Assembly: GCA_026993275.1 (NCBI GenBank) | Contig: JALWUB010000335.1 | Location: 1 to 15,246, forward strand | From: Robiginitomaculum sp. | GTDB lineage: Bacteria; Pseudomonadota; Alphaproteobacteria; Caulobacterales; Maricaulaceae | Reading direction: 5' to 3' | Length of the DNA stretch: 15,246 nucleotides | Shown here: positions 1 through 6,776 of the stretch, piece by piece | Numbering within the stretch: the stretch's first letter is position 1 | Layout of the letters: each line of letters begins with the position of its first letter | Made by a program: the position numbers and the translations under genes | Notes under the pieces: generated by a model | What the model was told of the DNA's origin: nothing | What the model saw: the letters and a program-made list of their open reading frames with translations, nothing else | Database searches by the model: none

Positions 1-21
1 CCCATGCTCCGGTGTGTTCAT
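1..21 (-). CDS. Possible 5' end of a divergent gene running off the left edge
   Basis: An ATG on the minus strand at 21 opens a frame reading MNTPEHG to the window edge. It is preceded by a purine-rich stretch (minus strand AAAGGGGCAGGGCC) that could serve as a ribosome binding site. Seven codons are too few to recognise a product. The divergent layout with the transporter at 120 makes a gene start here plausible. It could equally be chance. Confidence 0.25.
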
Positions 22-119
22 GGCCCTGCCCCTTTCATGCCAGTCAGGCTGGCCTGCAGAGCGCATCAGGGGGCATCAACAGGGTTTGACAGGCGCGCCC
101 CGTGCCGCCAGATGGCGCC

Positions 120-1049
120 ATGAATACTCGCGCCCCGGTTTCTGCCCTGCGGCGCCCGCCGCGCCACGGCCTGTTCGACTGGCTGCGCCTTGCGGGCGTG
201 GCGGTGCTGTGGGGCACGGCGTTCTTGCTGCTGAAAACCGCTGTGGCGCAGATCCCGCCCGCCACCGTGGTCATGGAACGGCTGTGGATCGGCGCCCTGG
301 CGCTGCTGCTCTGGATGAAACTCCGCGGCCACGCCCTGCCGCCGCTGTGGCCGCATCCGGACCGGCGCTGGCTGTGGTTTGCGATTCTCGGCCTGACCGG
401 CGGCACGCTGCCATTTGCGCTGGTCAGCTGGGGCCAGCAGCGCCTGGATTCTTCCCTTGTGGGCATTCTGATGGCGGTCATGCCGCTGACCACGGCGGCG
501 CTGGCGCACCTCTTCGTGCCCGGCGAGCGCCTGGGCGCGCGCACGCTGGCCGGGTTCGCGCTGGGCCTCGCCGGTGTCGCCTTGCTGATGGGGCCGGAGG
601 CGCTCAGCCATCTTGGCGGGTCCAGGGGGCTGGCCCAGCTGGCAGTCATTGCCGGCGCGGTGCTCTATGCGGTGCAGGCCATTCTGGCGCGGCATCTGCC
701 ACCCACCAGCCCTTCTGCCGCGGCGGCGGGTCTGCTGATCTGCGCCGCCCTCATGATCACCCCGTTCGGGCTTCATGCCGCCTGGCATGCGCCTGCGCCC
801 GGCCCGGCGGCGGTGCTCTCGGTGGTGCTGCTGGGGCTTGGCGCAACCGGCCTTGGCGGCATTGTCATGATGGCTATCATCCGCGACAGCGGCCCCAGCT
901 TTCTTTCCCTGTCGAACTATATTATGCCGCTGGTGGCGATGCTGGCCGGGGTGCTGGCTGGCGAACGGCCCGGCCTGACCGTGTGGCTGGGCCTGGTGGT
1001 CATTCTCGCCGCCCTGGCGCTTGCCGGGGGTATTGGGTCCAGGCGATAG
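120..1049 (+). CDS. EamA/DMT-superfamily inner-membrane transporter
   Basis: A drug/metabolite transporter superfamily (EamA, RhaT-like) permease, predicted to export an unidentified small metabolite or drug across the inner membrane. The 309-residue product is very hydrophobic, with about ten predicted membrane segments in two homologous halves. Family-like signatures are visible: the first helix reads GVAVLWGTAFLLLKTAV, the first half carries LVSWGQQRLDSSLVGILMA, and the second half ends with a repeat-like NYIMPLVAMLAGVLAGERPG. I chose the ATG at 120; a GTG at 102 in the same frame would add six residues, and neither has a convincing ribosome binding site. It lies 21 bp before a class V aminotransferase-fold gene and may be co-transcribed with it. 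Substrate cannot be inferred from sequence. Confidence 0.85.
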   Translation: MNTRAPVSALRRPPRHGLFDWLRLAGVAVLWGTAFLLLKTAVAQIPPATVVMERLWIGALALLLWMKLRGHALPPLWPHPDRRWLWFAILGLTGGTLPFALVSWGQQRLDSSLVGILMAVMPLTTAALAHLFVPGERLGARTLAGFALGLAGVALLMGPEALSHLGGSRGLAQLAVIAGAVLYAVQAILARHLPPTSPSAAAAGLLICAALMITPFGLHAAWHAPAPGPAAVLSVVLLGLGATGLGGIVMMAIIRDSGPSFLSLSNYIMPLVAMLAGVLAGERPGLTVWLGLVVILAALALAGGIGSRR

Positions 1050-1058
1050 CCAGACGTT

Positions 1059-1066
1059 AGAGGAGA
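1059..1066 (+). promoter_or_regulatory. Ribosome binding site for the class V aminotransferase-fold gene
   Basis: AGAGGAGA sits a few bases upstream of the ATG at 1071 and fixes that start. It lies within the 21-bp gap after the transporter stop, consistent with a two-gene operon. Confidence 0.6.
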
Positions 1067-1070
1067 GCAT

Positions 1071-2207
1071 ATGGACTGCCAGCGCCATCTTTTCGACATG
1101 CCCATGGACGTGGCCTATCTGGACTGCGCCTTCATGAGCCCGCTCATGGGCCAGGTGCTGGCAGCAGGGCGCAGCGGGCTGGCGCGCAAGGCGCAGCCCT
1201 GGAAGCTGGGCCCGGACGACTTCTTTGCCGATGCGGCGCTGTTGCGCGCGCTCATGGCGCGCCTCATGCACGCCCGCGCCGAAGATTTCGCTCTCATTCC
1301 CTCGGTCAGCTATGGCCTGGCGGTGGCGGCGCAAAACCTGCCCGTGCCGCAAGGCAAGCACATTCTGGTGCTGGCGCAGCAATTTCCCTCCAATGTCTAT
1401 ATCTGGCGCGACAAGGCGCGCCGCTGCCATGGCGCGGTGAAAACCGTCAGCCGCCGCCCCGGGCAAAGCTGGAGCGAGGCCATCGTGCCCGCCATCGGCC
1501 CGCAAACCGCCATTGTGGCCGTGCCGCAGGTGCACTGGATCGATGGCGGCCTTGTCGACCTGGCGGCGGTGGGCGCGGCGGCCCGGCGCCATGGCGCGGC
1601 CCTGGTGCTGGACCTGACGCAATCGCTGGGGGCGCTGCCCTTTGACGCCGCGGCGGTGGATGCCGATTTTACCGTTGCCGCCTGTTACAAATGGCTGCTG
1701 GGGCCCTACAGCACCGGCTTTCTGCATGTTGCCGAACGCCATCATCAGGGCCAGCCGCTGGAGCAGTGCTGGCACAATCGCGAAGCGGCGAAGGACTTTG
1801 CCGCGCTGACCGAATACCGTGATGCCCTGGCGCCGGGGGCGGCGCGCTATGATGCGGGCGAAAGCAGCAATTTCGCCCTGCTGCCCGCGGTCAAGGCGGC
1901 GCTGGCGCAAATCCTGGACTGGGGCGTGGAGGCGATCAGCGCCACCTGCGCAGAGCACACCGCGCATCTGGCCGCCGCCGCCCGTGCCTGCGGCCTTGAG
2001 GCAGAGGGCGAGCGCTTGCGGGCACCGCATTATCTGTCCCTGACCCTGCCGGAAAGTGCCCCGGATGATATGCTGCAACGCCTGCGCGCCAGGAATGTTT
2101 TCGTCTCGCGGCGCGGCAACCGCCTGCGCGTCACCCCGCATGTGTGGGTCAATGACGCCGATATCGAACGCTTCGGCGCAGCGTTGAAAAGCGTTATCGC
2201 GGCTTGA
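1071..2207 (+). CDS. PLP-dependent class V aminotransferase-fold enzyme
   Basis: A 378-residue pyridoxal-phosphate enzyme of the class V aminotransferase / cysteine desulfurase-like superfamily. The cofactor-binding aspartate is in VLDLTQSLGALP (about D181), and the Schiff-base lysine is in AACYKWLLGPYSTGF (about K207). That YKW-L-GP context is typical of the class V subgroup that includes kynureninase-like and isopenicillin-epimerase-like proteins. There is no SufS/IscS-style catalytic-cysteine loop that I can recognise, so a desulfurase role is not supported. Length is normal for the fold. The substrate is unknown; the adjacent DMT exporter could act on a related amino-acid-like compound, which is inference only. 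Its 3' end overlaps the convergent S41 peptidase gene by 14 bp. Confidence 0.85.
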   Translation: MDCQRHLFDMPMDVAYLDCAFMSPLMGQVLAAGRSGLARKAQPWKLGPDDFFADAALLRALMARLMHARAEDFALIPSVSYGLAVAAQNLPVPQGKHILVLAQQFPSNVYIWRDKARRCHGAVKTVSRRPGQSWSEAIVPAIGPQTAIVAVPQVHWIDGGLVDLAAVGAAARRHGAALVLDLTQSLGALPFDAAAVDADFTVAACYKWLLGPYSTGFLHVAERHHQGQPLEQCWHNREAAKDFAALTEYRDALAPGAARYDAGESSNFALLPAVKAALAQILDWGVEAISATCAEHTAHLAAAARACGLEAEGERLRAPHYLSLTLPESAPDDMLQRLRARNVFVSRRGNRLRVTPHVWVNDADIERFGAALKSVIAA

Positions 2208-3480
2208 GCCCGGCCGTGTGCTGCTGCGCTGCAATGGCCTTGACGGCCCGCTCCAGCGCCAGATCCGGCCCATTGCCATTGTCCGCCACCAGCATGACCG
2301 GCGGGCGCCAGAGATAACGCGGCGTGCCGTCCACATGCCTCAGGTCATAGGTGGGCAGGTGCAGGGGAAAGCCGCTCCAGGGCAGGGTGAAGGTTTGCGT
2401 GCCGCCTGCCAGGCCAGCCATGGGCGAGCCCATGACCAGGGCACGCTTCATGCCATCAAGGCCAATGGCCATGCCCTCGCCCATGCTGCCGGTCCAGCGG
2501 CCAACCAGGACCGCAACAGGCCCCTTCACGGTCCATGGTCCGCGTGGCCTGACCAGGCGCGGCTGTGGCGTGCGCCCCGGATAGACGGTGAGTTGATAGG
2601 GCTGCGCCCGGGTGATGAAACGGCCAAGAATGGGCTCGGCAACGCCCGTATTGCCGCCGGACGGTGTGTCCCTCAAGTCGAGGATCCAGCCCTTTGCACC
2701 CCGCAAGCCAGCAAGCGCTGCGTCAAAGGCCTTCACGGTGCCGCTATCGCCCAGACTGTTGTTGAAACGCAGATAGCCAATGCCATCATCGATCATGCGC
2801 GCCGTGACCGGATCGCCTTCCGGCCGGGGTTCCGGATCGCCCAGATGCAGAAGGCGGGTTTTGCCAGCGCGCTCAAGGACAAAATCCCGGGGCTTGCCGC
2901 GCACCCCTGCGGCTACGGCATTCAGCGCCCAGGCCCATTGCGCCGGTCTGGCCTTGCCGGGTGCAGTTTGCGCCCGGCGCGTGGCTGCGCTCCTGATGGG
3001 CACATCATTGATGGCCAGAAGGTGGTCGCCAGGCCTGATCCCGGCCCGCGCCGCGGCGCTCTTCGTCCGCACGGCCGTAACCATGACGGTGCCTGCCGTT
3101 TCGGCAAGCCAGATGTCGGCGCCGGAAGGCACCAGCCGGGGGGAGTGGGCAGAATTGACGCCCAGGGAGACGTGCGCATCATAAAGCGCATCCAGCAAAT
3201 GCTCGATCAGGTCCAGCGCCTGCCCCCGCGTCTTGGTCTGCGTGGCCGTTTTGCGCGTGTGCGCGCAGGCCCGCGCCCAGCTGTCCCGGCGCCCGGCATA
3301 ATAGGCGTATTTGCTGGCAACCAGGGCGCAGACAAAATCCACATCTGCCCGCGCATCGGCTTTTGACGGGCTCTGCCGCGCCAAGGCGGGCGCACCGCTC
3401 AACAGGAGGACAAGCAGCAAAAGCTGCACAGCGGCAAGCCTGCGGGGCCGGGTGTGATGGTCTGCGCGCATTGCCCGCAT
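2194..3480 (-). CDS. Exported S41-family (tail-specific/tricorn-like) peptidase
   Basis: A 428-residue secreted or periplasmic protein of the S41 peptidase family. The N-terminus has a classic signal peptide: basic RPRR, a leucine-rich core at about 19-28, and cleavage probably after ALA near residue 34. An N-terminal helical domain ends in LYDAHVSL (His103), matching the S41 D-x-H-x-x-L pattern. A PDZ-like segment (about 128-210, with ARAGIRPGDHLLAINDVPI) follows, then the catalytic domain with LRFNN, ILDLRDTPSGG and the nucleophile motif TGSMGEG (Ser332). The canonical CtpA lysine (GxxTxGKG) appears absent. The start at 3480 is preferred to longer in-frame starts because it places the signal peptide at the N-terminus, but no strong ribosome binding site is visible. 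It is the last gene after folP-thiD-phzF, 23 bp downstream of the PhzF gene. Substrate is unknown. Confidence 0.82.
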   Translation of the reverse strand: MRAMRADHHTRPRRLAAVQLLLLVLLLSGAPALARQSPSKADARADVDFVCALVASKYAYYAGRRDSWARACAHTRKTATQTKTRGQALDLIEHLLDALYDAHVSLGVNSAHSPRLVPSGADIWLAETAGTVMVTAVRTKSAAARAGIRPGDHLLAINDVPIRSAATRRAQTAPGKARPAQWAWALNAVAAGVRGKPRDFVLERAGKTRLLHLGDPEPRPEGDPVTARMIDDGIGYLRFNNSLGDSGTVKAFDAALAGLRGAKGWILDLRDTPSGGNTGVAEPILGRFITRAQPYQLTVYPGRTPQPRLVRPRGPWTVKGPVAVLVGRWTGSMGEGMAIGLDGMKRALVMGSPMAGLAGGTQTFTLPWSGFPLHLPTYDLRHVDGTPRYLWRPPVMLVADNGNGPDLALERAVKAIAAQQHTAGLKPR

Positions 3481-3503
3481 TCTATCGTCATATTGTCCCG
3501 GCC

Positions 3504-4301
3504 TCAAATGGTGACCCAGCCATGCAGATAATCCCGCGCCTGGCCGGCAAGGGTCACCCGATCGCCGTGCAGGGCCACAGAGACGTGGCCGCCGCGGGGT
3601 GAGGCCTGGTAAAACCGCATGGCGCTCTTGCCGAGTCTTCGAGCCCACCAGGGCGCGATACAGGCAATCGCCGAGCCGGTCACCGGGTCTTCATCAACCC
3701 CGGCGCCCGGGGCGAAAAACCGCAAGACCACGTCAGCATCGCCGCGTCCCGGGGCGCACACCACCAGTTCGCCGCTGGCATGGGCCAGCCGCGCCGCCGC
3801 TATGCCCTGTGCCGCCGCCAGGCTGCGCACCGCATTTTCATCGGGCAGAACCACGAAGGGATAGGTGCTGATGCCGCTCTCCTCAATGGCCGCGCCCAGC
3901 GCCCTGACGGCATCATCGGGCATGGTCCAGGCGTGCGGCGTGCCCGCAGGCAGGTCCATGGCAAAGCCCCCTTGCGCGCGGCGCACGGACAATGGTCCGC
4001 TGGCGCTTTCAAACAGCACCTTTTGCAGGTTCGGGTGGATATGGCGCAAGATGCAGGCGCCGGAGGCAAGGGTGGCATGGCCGCACAGCGGCACTTCCAT
4101 GGCCGGGGTGAACCAGCGCAGGCGCCAGCGCGCCGCCGCTTCCGTGGGCACGATGAAGGCGGTTTCGGAAAGATTGTTCTCCAGCGCGATGGCCTGCAGA
4201 AGATCATCCGCCAGCCAGCGCTCAAGCGGCACCACCGCCGCCGGATTGCCGCCAAAGGGCGCATCGGCGAAGGCGTCGATCTGGTAAAGTTCAAGCTTCA
4301 T
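3504..4301 (-). CDS. PhzF-family isomerase/epimerase
   Basis: A 265-residue member of the PhzF / diaminopimelate-epimerase-like superfamily. PhzF itself isomerises dihydro-hydroxyanthranilate in phenazine synthesis, but most genomic members are of unknown substrate. Family signatures are all present: QIDAFADAPFGGNPAAVV at the N-terminus, NNLSETAF with the catalytic glutamate (about E46), FTPAMEVPLCGHATLA at about 65-79, and DEDPVTGSA at about 203-211. The ATG at 4301 starts at the family-typical position and lies inside the end of thiD, giving an 11-bp overlap that suggests translational coupling; the thiD 3' end supplies AAGGA upstream. No phenazine genes are nearby, so a housekeeping or metabolite-repair role is more likely than phenazine production. 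Confidence 0.9.
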   Translation of the reverse strand: MKLELYQIDAFADAPFGGNPAAVVPLERWLADDLLQAIALENNLSETAFIVPTEAAARWRLRWFTPAMEVPLCGHATLASGACILRHIHPNLQKVLFESASGPLSVRRAQGGFAMDLPAGTPHAWTMPDDAVRALGAAIEESGISTYPFVVLPDENAVRSLAAAQGIAAARLAHASGELVVCAPGRGDADVVLRFFAPGAGVDEDPVTGSAIACIAPWWARRLGKSAMRFYQASPRGGHVSVALHGDRVTLAGQARDYLHGWVTI

Positions 4302-5100
4302 CTTCTGCATCCTTGCGCTTCCAGCGATGGGCCAGCGGGCCGTGGCCGCCGCCAAGGCCGGGGGCATGGCGGATGGCGTCATGGACAAAGGCGCGGCCGA
4401 GCCGCACCGCGTCCAGCAGGTTCAGCCCCTGCGCCATGTATGTGGCCACAGCCGAGGCCAGCGTGCAGCCCGTGCCATGGGTGTGGCGCGTATTGATGCG
4501 TGTGCCATGCAAGACCGCCTCGCCCCTGGGCCACATCAGAAAATCCGTCAGCGTTTCGCCCGCTGCATCGCCGCCGGTGATCAGGACGGCCCCGGCGCCC
4601 ATATCCAGAAGGGCAGCGGCGGCGGTGCGGCGGTCTTCAAGGCTGGCGATGGTGATGCCCGCCAGCGCTTCGGCCTCGGGGACGTTGGGTGTGACCAGCG
4701 CCGCCATGGGCAGCAGGCGCGCGCGCAGCACGCTGAGCCCGTCTTCGTCCAGAAGGGCCGTGCCGGAACTGGAGACCAGCACCGGATCAATAATGACCGG
4801 CGCCGCCAGTCCGGCCAGCGCATCGGCCACGGCCGCGGCGGCAAAGGCATTGCCCAGCATGCCGGTCTTGAGCGCATCGACGCCGATGTCATCCGCCACG
4901 GCACAGATCTGGCCCCGCACCAGGTCCGGCGGCAGAACCTGCACCTGCTGCACGCCGCGGGTGTTTTGCACGGTGACGGCGGTGATGGCGCTCATGGCAT
5001 AGCCGCCGAGGGCGGCAATGGTCTTGATGTCCGCCTGCACGCCGGCGCCGCCGGACGGGTCCGAGCCGCCAATGGCGAGCAGGCGCGCCGGAGCGCTCAT
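4291..5100 (-). CDS. thiD: Hydroxymethylpyrimidine/phosphomethylpyrimidine kinase
   Basis: ThiD phosphorylates 4-amino-5-hydroxymethyl-2-methylpyrimidine twice, using ATP, to make the pyrimidine half of thiamine. The 269-residue product shows the substrate-binding N-terminal motif AIGGSDPSGGAGVQADIKT (about 9-27), GYAMSAITAVTVQNT, the DPVLVSSSG loop (about 105-113), TPNVPEAEAL, and the C-terminal anion-hole motif HGTGCTLASA with the conserved cysteine at about 212. Length is typical for monofunctional ThiD; there is no fused ThiE. The ATG at 5100 overlaps the folP stop by 4 bp (ATGA), the hallmark of translational coupling. Folate and thiamine pathway genes therefore share a transcript here, but no TPP riboswitch is visible in front of the unit. 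Confidence 0.93.
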   Translation of the reverse strand: MSAPARLLAIGGSDPSGGAGVQADIKTIAALGGYAMSAITAVTVQNTRGVQQVQVLPPDLVRGQICAVADDIGVDALKTGMLGNAFAAAAVADALAGLAAPVIIDPVLVSSSGTALLDEDGLSVLRARLLPMAALVTPNVPEAEALAGITIASLEDRRTAAAALLDMGAGAVLITGGDAAGETLTDFLMWPRGEAVLHGTRINTRHTHGTGCTLASAVATYMAQGLNLLDAVRLGRAFVHDAIRHAPGLGGGHGPLAHRWKRKDAEDEA

Positions 5101-5945
5101 GATCCGGCGCCAGCGATGGCGCGCCAGGTTTTCAGGGCCTGCACGCTCTGGCGCACATCGTGAACGCGGACGATGGCCGCGCCTGCCTGCGCCGCCCACA
5201 GCAGTGCCGCCAGCGAGCCGCCAAGGCGCTCGCCGGGTGCGGCGCCCGCATCCAGCATTTCGATGAAACGCTTGCGCGAGGCGCCGATGAGCACCGGGCA
5301 GCCGGTCTCGCGCATGATGCGGGGCAGGGCCGCCAGCAGCGCCAGATTGTCCTGCAGGCGCTTGCCAAAACCGATGCCGGGATCAACAAGGATATTGTGT
5401 GCGCCCACGCCGCCCGCCCGGGCCGCGGCAATGCGCGCGCGCAAGAAGGCGATGACCTCGGCCACCACGTCGTCATAGCGCGGCGCATTCTGCATGGTGC
5501 CGGGCGTGCCCTGCATGTGCATCAGCACCACCGGCACGTTGAGCTCTGCCGCGCTCTGCACCGCGCCTGCGCCGCGCAGCGCGCTGACATCATTCCACAC
5601 GGACGCCCCGGCGGCGATGGCGGCGCGGGCAATGGACGGCTTCATGGTGTCGATGCTGAGCGGCAAGGGCGTGCGCGCGGCCAATGCCTCGATGACCGGC
5701 AGGACCCGCTGCATTTCCTCTTCTTCGCCAACAGGGCTGGCGCCGGGGCGCGTGCTCTCGCCGCCAATGTCAAGCATGTCCGCCCCGCCCTCCGCCAGGG
5801 CCAGGGCATGCTCCACGGCGGCCTGGGTTCCGTGCCCGCAGCCATCGCCGGAAAAACTGTCCGGCGTGACATTGACAATGCCCATGACCAGCGGGCGCGG
5901 CCTGGTCAGCAAAAGCTGTGTGAAAGAGGCGGTCACGGCGGGCAA
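5097..5945 (-). CDS. folP: Dihydropteroate synthase
   Basis: FolP condenses para-aminobenzoate with dihydropterin pyrophosphate in folate synthesis and is the sulfonamide target. The 282-residue protein has every hallmark of the TIM-barrel family in order: MGIVNVTPDSFSGDG (about 21-35), DIGGESTRPGASPV, SIDTMKPSIARAA, WNDVSAL, VVLMHMQGTPGTMQ, ILVDPGIGFGK and GASRKRF near the C-terminus. The longest frame begins with TTG at 5945; a GTG at 5936 is an alternative, and no strong ribosome binding site decides between them. The distance from the TTG start to the first motif resembles that in E. coli FolP. It starts 52 bp after the gcrA stop, on the same strand, with no obvious terminator between. 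Confidence 0.94.
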   Translation of the reverse strand: MPAVTASFTQLLLTRPRPLVMGIVNVTPDSFSGDGCGHGTQAAVEHALALAEGGADMLDIGGESTRPGASPVGEEEEMQRVLPVIEALAARTPLPLSIDTMKPSIARAAIAAGASVWNDVSALRGAGAVQSAAELNVPVVLMHMQGTPGTMQNAPRYDDVVAEVIAFLRARIAAARAGGVGAHNILVDPGIGFGKRLQDNLALLAALPRIMRETGCPVLIGASRKRFIEMLDAGAAPGERLGGSLAALLWAAQAGAAIVRVHDVRQSVQALKTWRAIAGAGS

Positions 5946-5997
5946 TCAACAGCACTTTCTGCCCGCACGCAAGACGGCAAGACCTTCCGCCTTAGGG

Positions 5998-6540
5998 TCA
6001 GTTGAACTTGCGGCGGGAATTGGCCAGGGCATCCAGCACCGCGCTGGCGCCTTCCGGGCCGCGGCGGCGGCGGCGCGATTGCGGCTGATAGGCCTGGGCC
6101 GCGTGGGTGTCGCAATAGGGCGAACCCGCCTTGGAACGGCGCCCGCAAAAACGGAACTCCGGTGTTGCCGGATCGCCGATCGGCCATTTGCAAATGTGGT
6201 TGGTCAGGGTCAGCACGGTGGCAAACTCGCCATTGGGCAGCGCCTTGGGCTCCAGCGGCGGAGGCGGCGGCGCCATGGGCGCGCTCTGGCGCGCGGGTGC
6301 GGAACTGCTGGACCGGTTTGGTGCTGCCGCTGCCGCGGCCTTGGGCTTGGGCGCCGGCTTGGCGCGCGGGCGCGGCGGCCGCGAAGGTGTCGCCCGGCCG
6401 GAAAGCTTGAGCCGGTGGACCTTGCCGATAATGGCATTGCGGGTCACGCCCTCGCCCATCTCGCGGGCAATCTGGCTGGCGCTGAGACCCTCTGCCCAGA
6501 GTTTTTTCAGGATTTCGACCCGCTCGTCCGTCCATGCCAT
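5998..6540 (-). CDS. gcrA: Cell-cycle transcriptional regulator GcrA
   Basis: GcrA is an alphaproteobacterial regulator that binds sigma-70 RNA polymerase and activates promoters carrying CcrM-methylated GANTC sites, coordinating S-phase genes. The 180-residue product begins MAWTDERVEILKKLWAEG, followed by the HTH segment SASQIAREMG.GVTRNAIIGKVHRL (about 20-45), exactly as in the family's DNA-binding domain. A long Ala/Pro/Lys linker (about 49-100) leads to the C-terminal sigma-interacting domain (NHICKWPIGDP, FRFCGRRS, SPYCDTHA), ending in an arginine-rich tail (RRRRR at about 156-160). The ATG at 6540 is set by this N-terminus and by the GAGGGAG ribosome binding site; the upstream in-frame extension is not GcrA-like. 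The upstream region contains DnaA-like boxes and inverted repeats. folP follows 52 bp downstream. Confidence 0.96.
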   Translation of the reverse strand: MAWTDERVEILKKLWAEGLSASQIAREMGEGVTRNAIIGKVHRLKLSGRATPSRPPRPRAKPAPKPKAAAAAAPNRSSSSAPARQSAPMAPPPPPLEPKALPNGEFATVLTLTNHICKWPIGDPATPEFRFCGRRSKAGSPYCDTHAAQAYQPQSRRRRRGPEGASAVLDALANSRRKFN

Positions 6541-6548
6541 GTTTCCGG

Positions 6549-6555
6549 CTCCCTC
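6549..6555 (-). promoter_or_regulatory. gcrA ribosome binding site
   Basis: Minus-strand GAGGGAG lies 8 bases upstream of the gcrA ATG at 6540 and supports that start over the longer in-frame option. Confidence 0.65.
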
Positions 6556-6556
6556 T

Positions 6557-6571
6557 TTGTGCAGTTCACAA
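6557..6571. repeat. Inverted repeat TTGTG-N5-CACAA in the gcrA leader
   Basis: Perfect 5-bp arms separated by 5 bp, centred about 24 bp upstream of the gcrA start and next to its ribosome binding site. It could be a protein operator or an RNA stem affecting translation initiation. The repeat is directly visible; the function is inference. Confidence 0.45.
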
Positions 6572-6592
6572 GATATGGTGTTCAAGCTCGAT

Positions 6593-6606
6593 GTGAGCCC
6601 CCTCAC
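6593..6606. repeat. Inverted repeat GTGAG-CCCC-CTCAC in the gcrA leader
   Basis: Perfect 5-bp arms around a 4-base centre, between the predicted gcrA promoter and its start codon. In the gcrA RNA it would form a GC-rich tetraloop hairpin close to the predicted 5' end. It might stabilise the RNA or be an operator half; neither is shown by sequence alone. Confidence 0.4.
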
Positions 6607-6615
6607 GCGCTACAT

Positions 6616-6643
6616 ATCGTATAGGACGGACGCTGACATACAA
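6616..6643 (-). promoter_or_regulatory. Candidate gcrA promoter
   Basis: On the minus strand TTGTAT (6643-6638) and TACGAT (6621-6616) are separated by 16 bp, a weak sigma-70-like pair that would start transcription near 6609. Several AT-rich hexamers in this stretch could serve instead, so the exact assignment is tentative. Confidence 0.35.
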
Positions 6644-6657
6644 GATGCAGCGGCGCG

Positions 6658-6699
6658 CTATTCACAGCTTTCCATATGTTGTGGGTAACTTTTTTCACA
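6658..6699. promoter_or_regulatory. Cluster of three DnaA-box-like sequences in the gcrA/permease intergenic region
   Basis: Three 9-mers each differ by one base from the DnaA box TTATNCACA: CTATTCACA (6658-6666, +), TGTGGGTAA (6680-6688, minus-strand TTACCCACA) and TTTTTCACA (6691-6699, +). They lie within 42 bp, upstream of the candidate gcrA promoter. In Caulobacter, DnaA activates gcrA, so placement agrees with known biology. Binding here is inferred from sequence matches only. Confidence 0.45.
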
Positions 6700-6776
6700 C
6701 AAGCACCATCTGCGCCGGTCAAAAAACTCCACCGCGCCCGATTGTCGCGCGCCGGAGTTCGGCATACAAGGCGCAT

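Noticed and set aside
39..53. Short inverted repeat GCCAG-N5-CTGGC near the left edge
   Set aside because: Only 5-bp GC arms in GC-rich DNA, with no T tract and no defined neighbouring gene end; not enough to call a terminator or operator.
66..2336. 756-residue open frame on the minus strand
   Set aside because: It lies opposite the DMT transporter and class V aminotransferase-fold gene, whose products have clear family motifs. Its translation is rich in Arg, Gln, His and Pro with no domain, typical of an antisense shadow in GC-rich DNA.
3504..4301. Phenazine biosynthesis gene
   Set aside because: The protein is PhzF-family, but no other phenazine gene is present, and most family members are not phenazine enzymes, so the symbol phzF and that pathway are not assigned.
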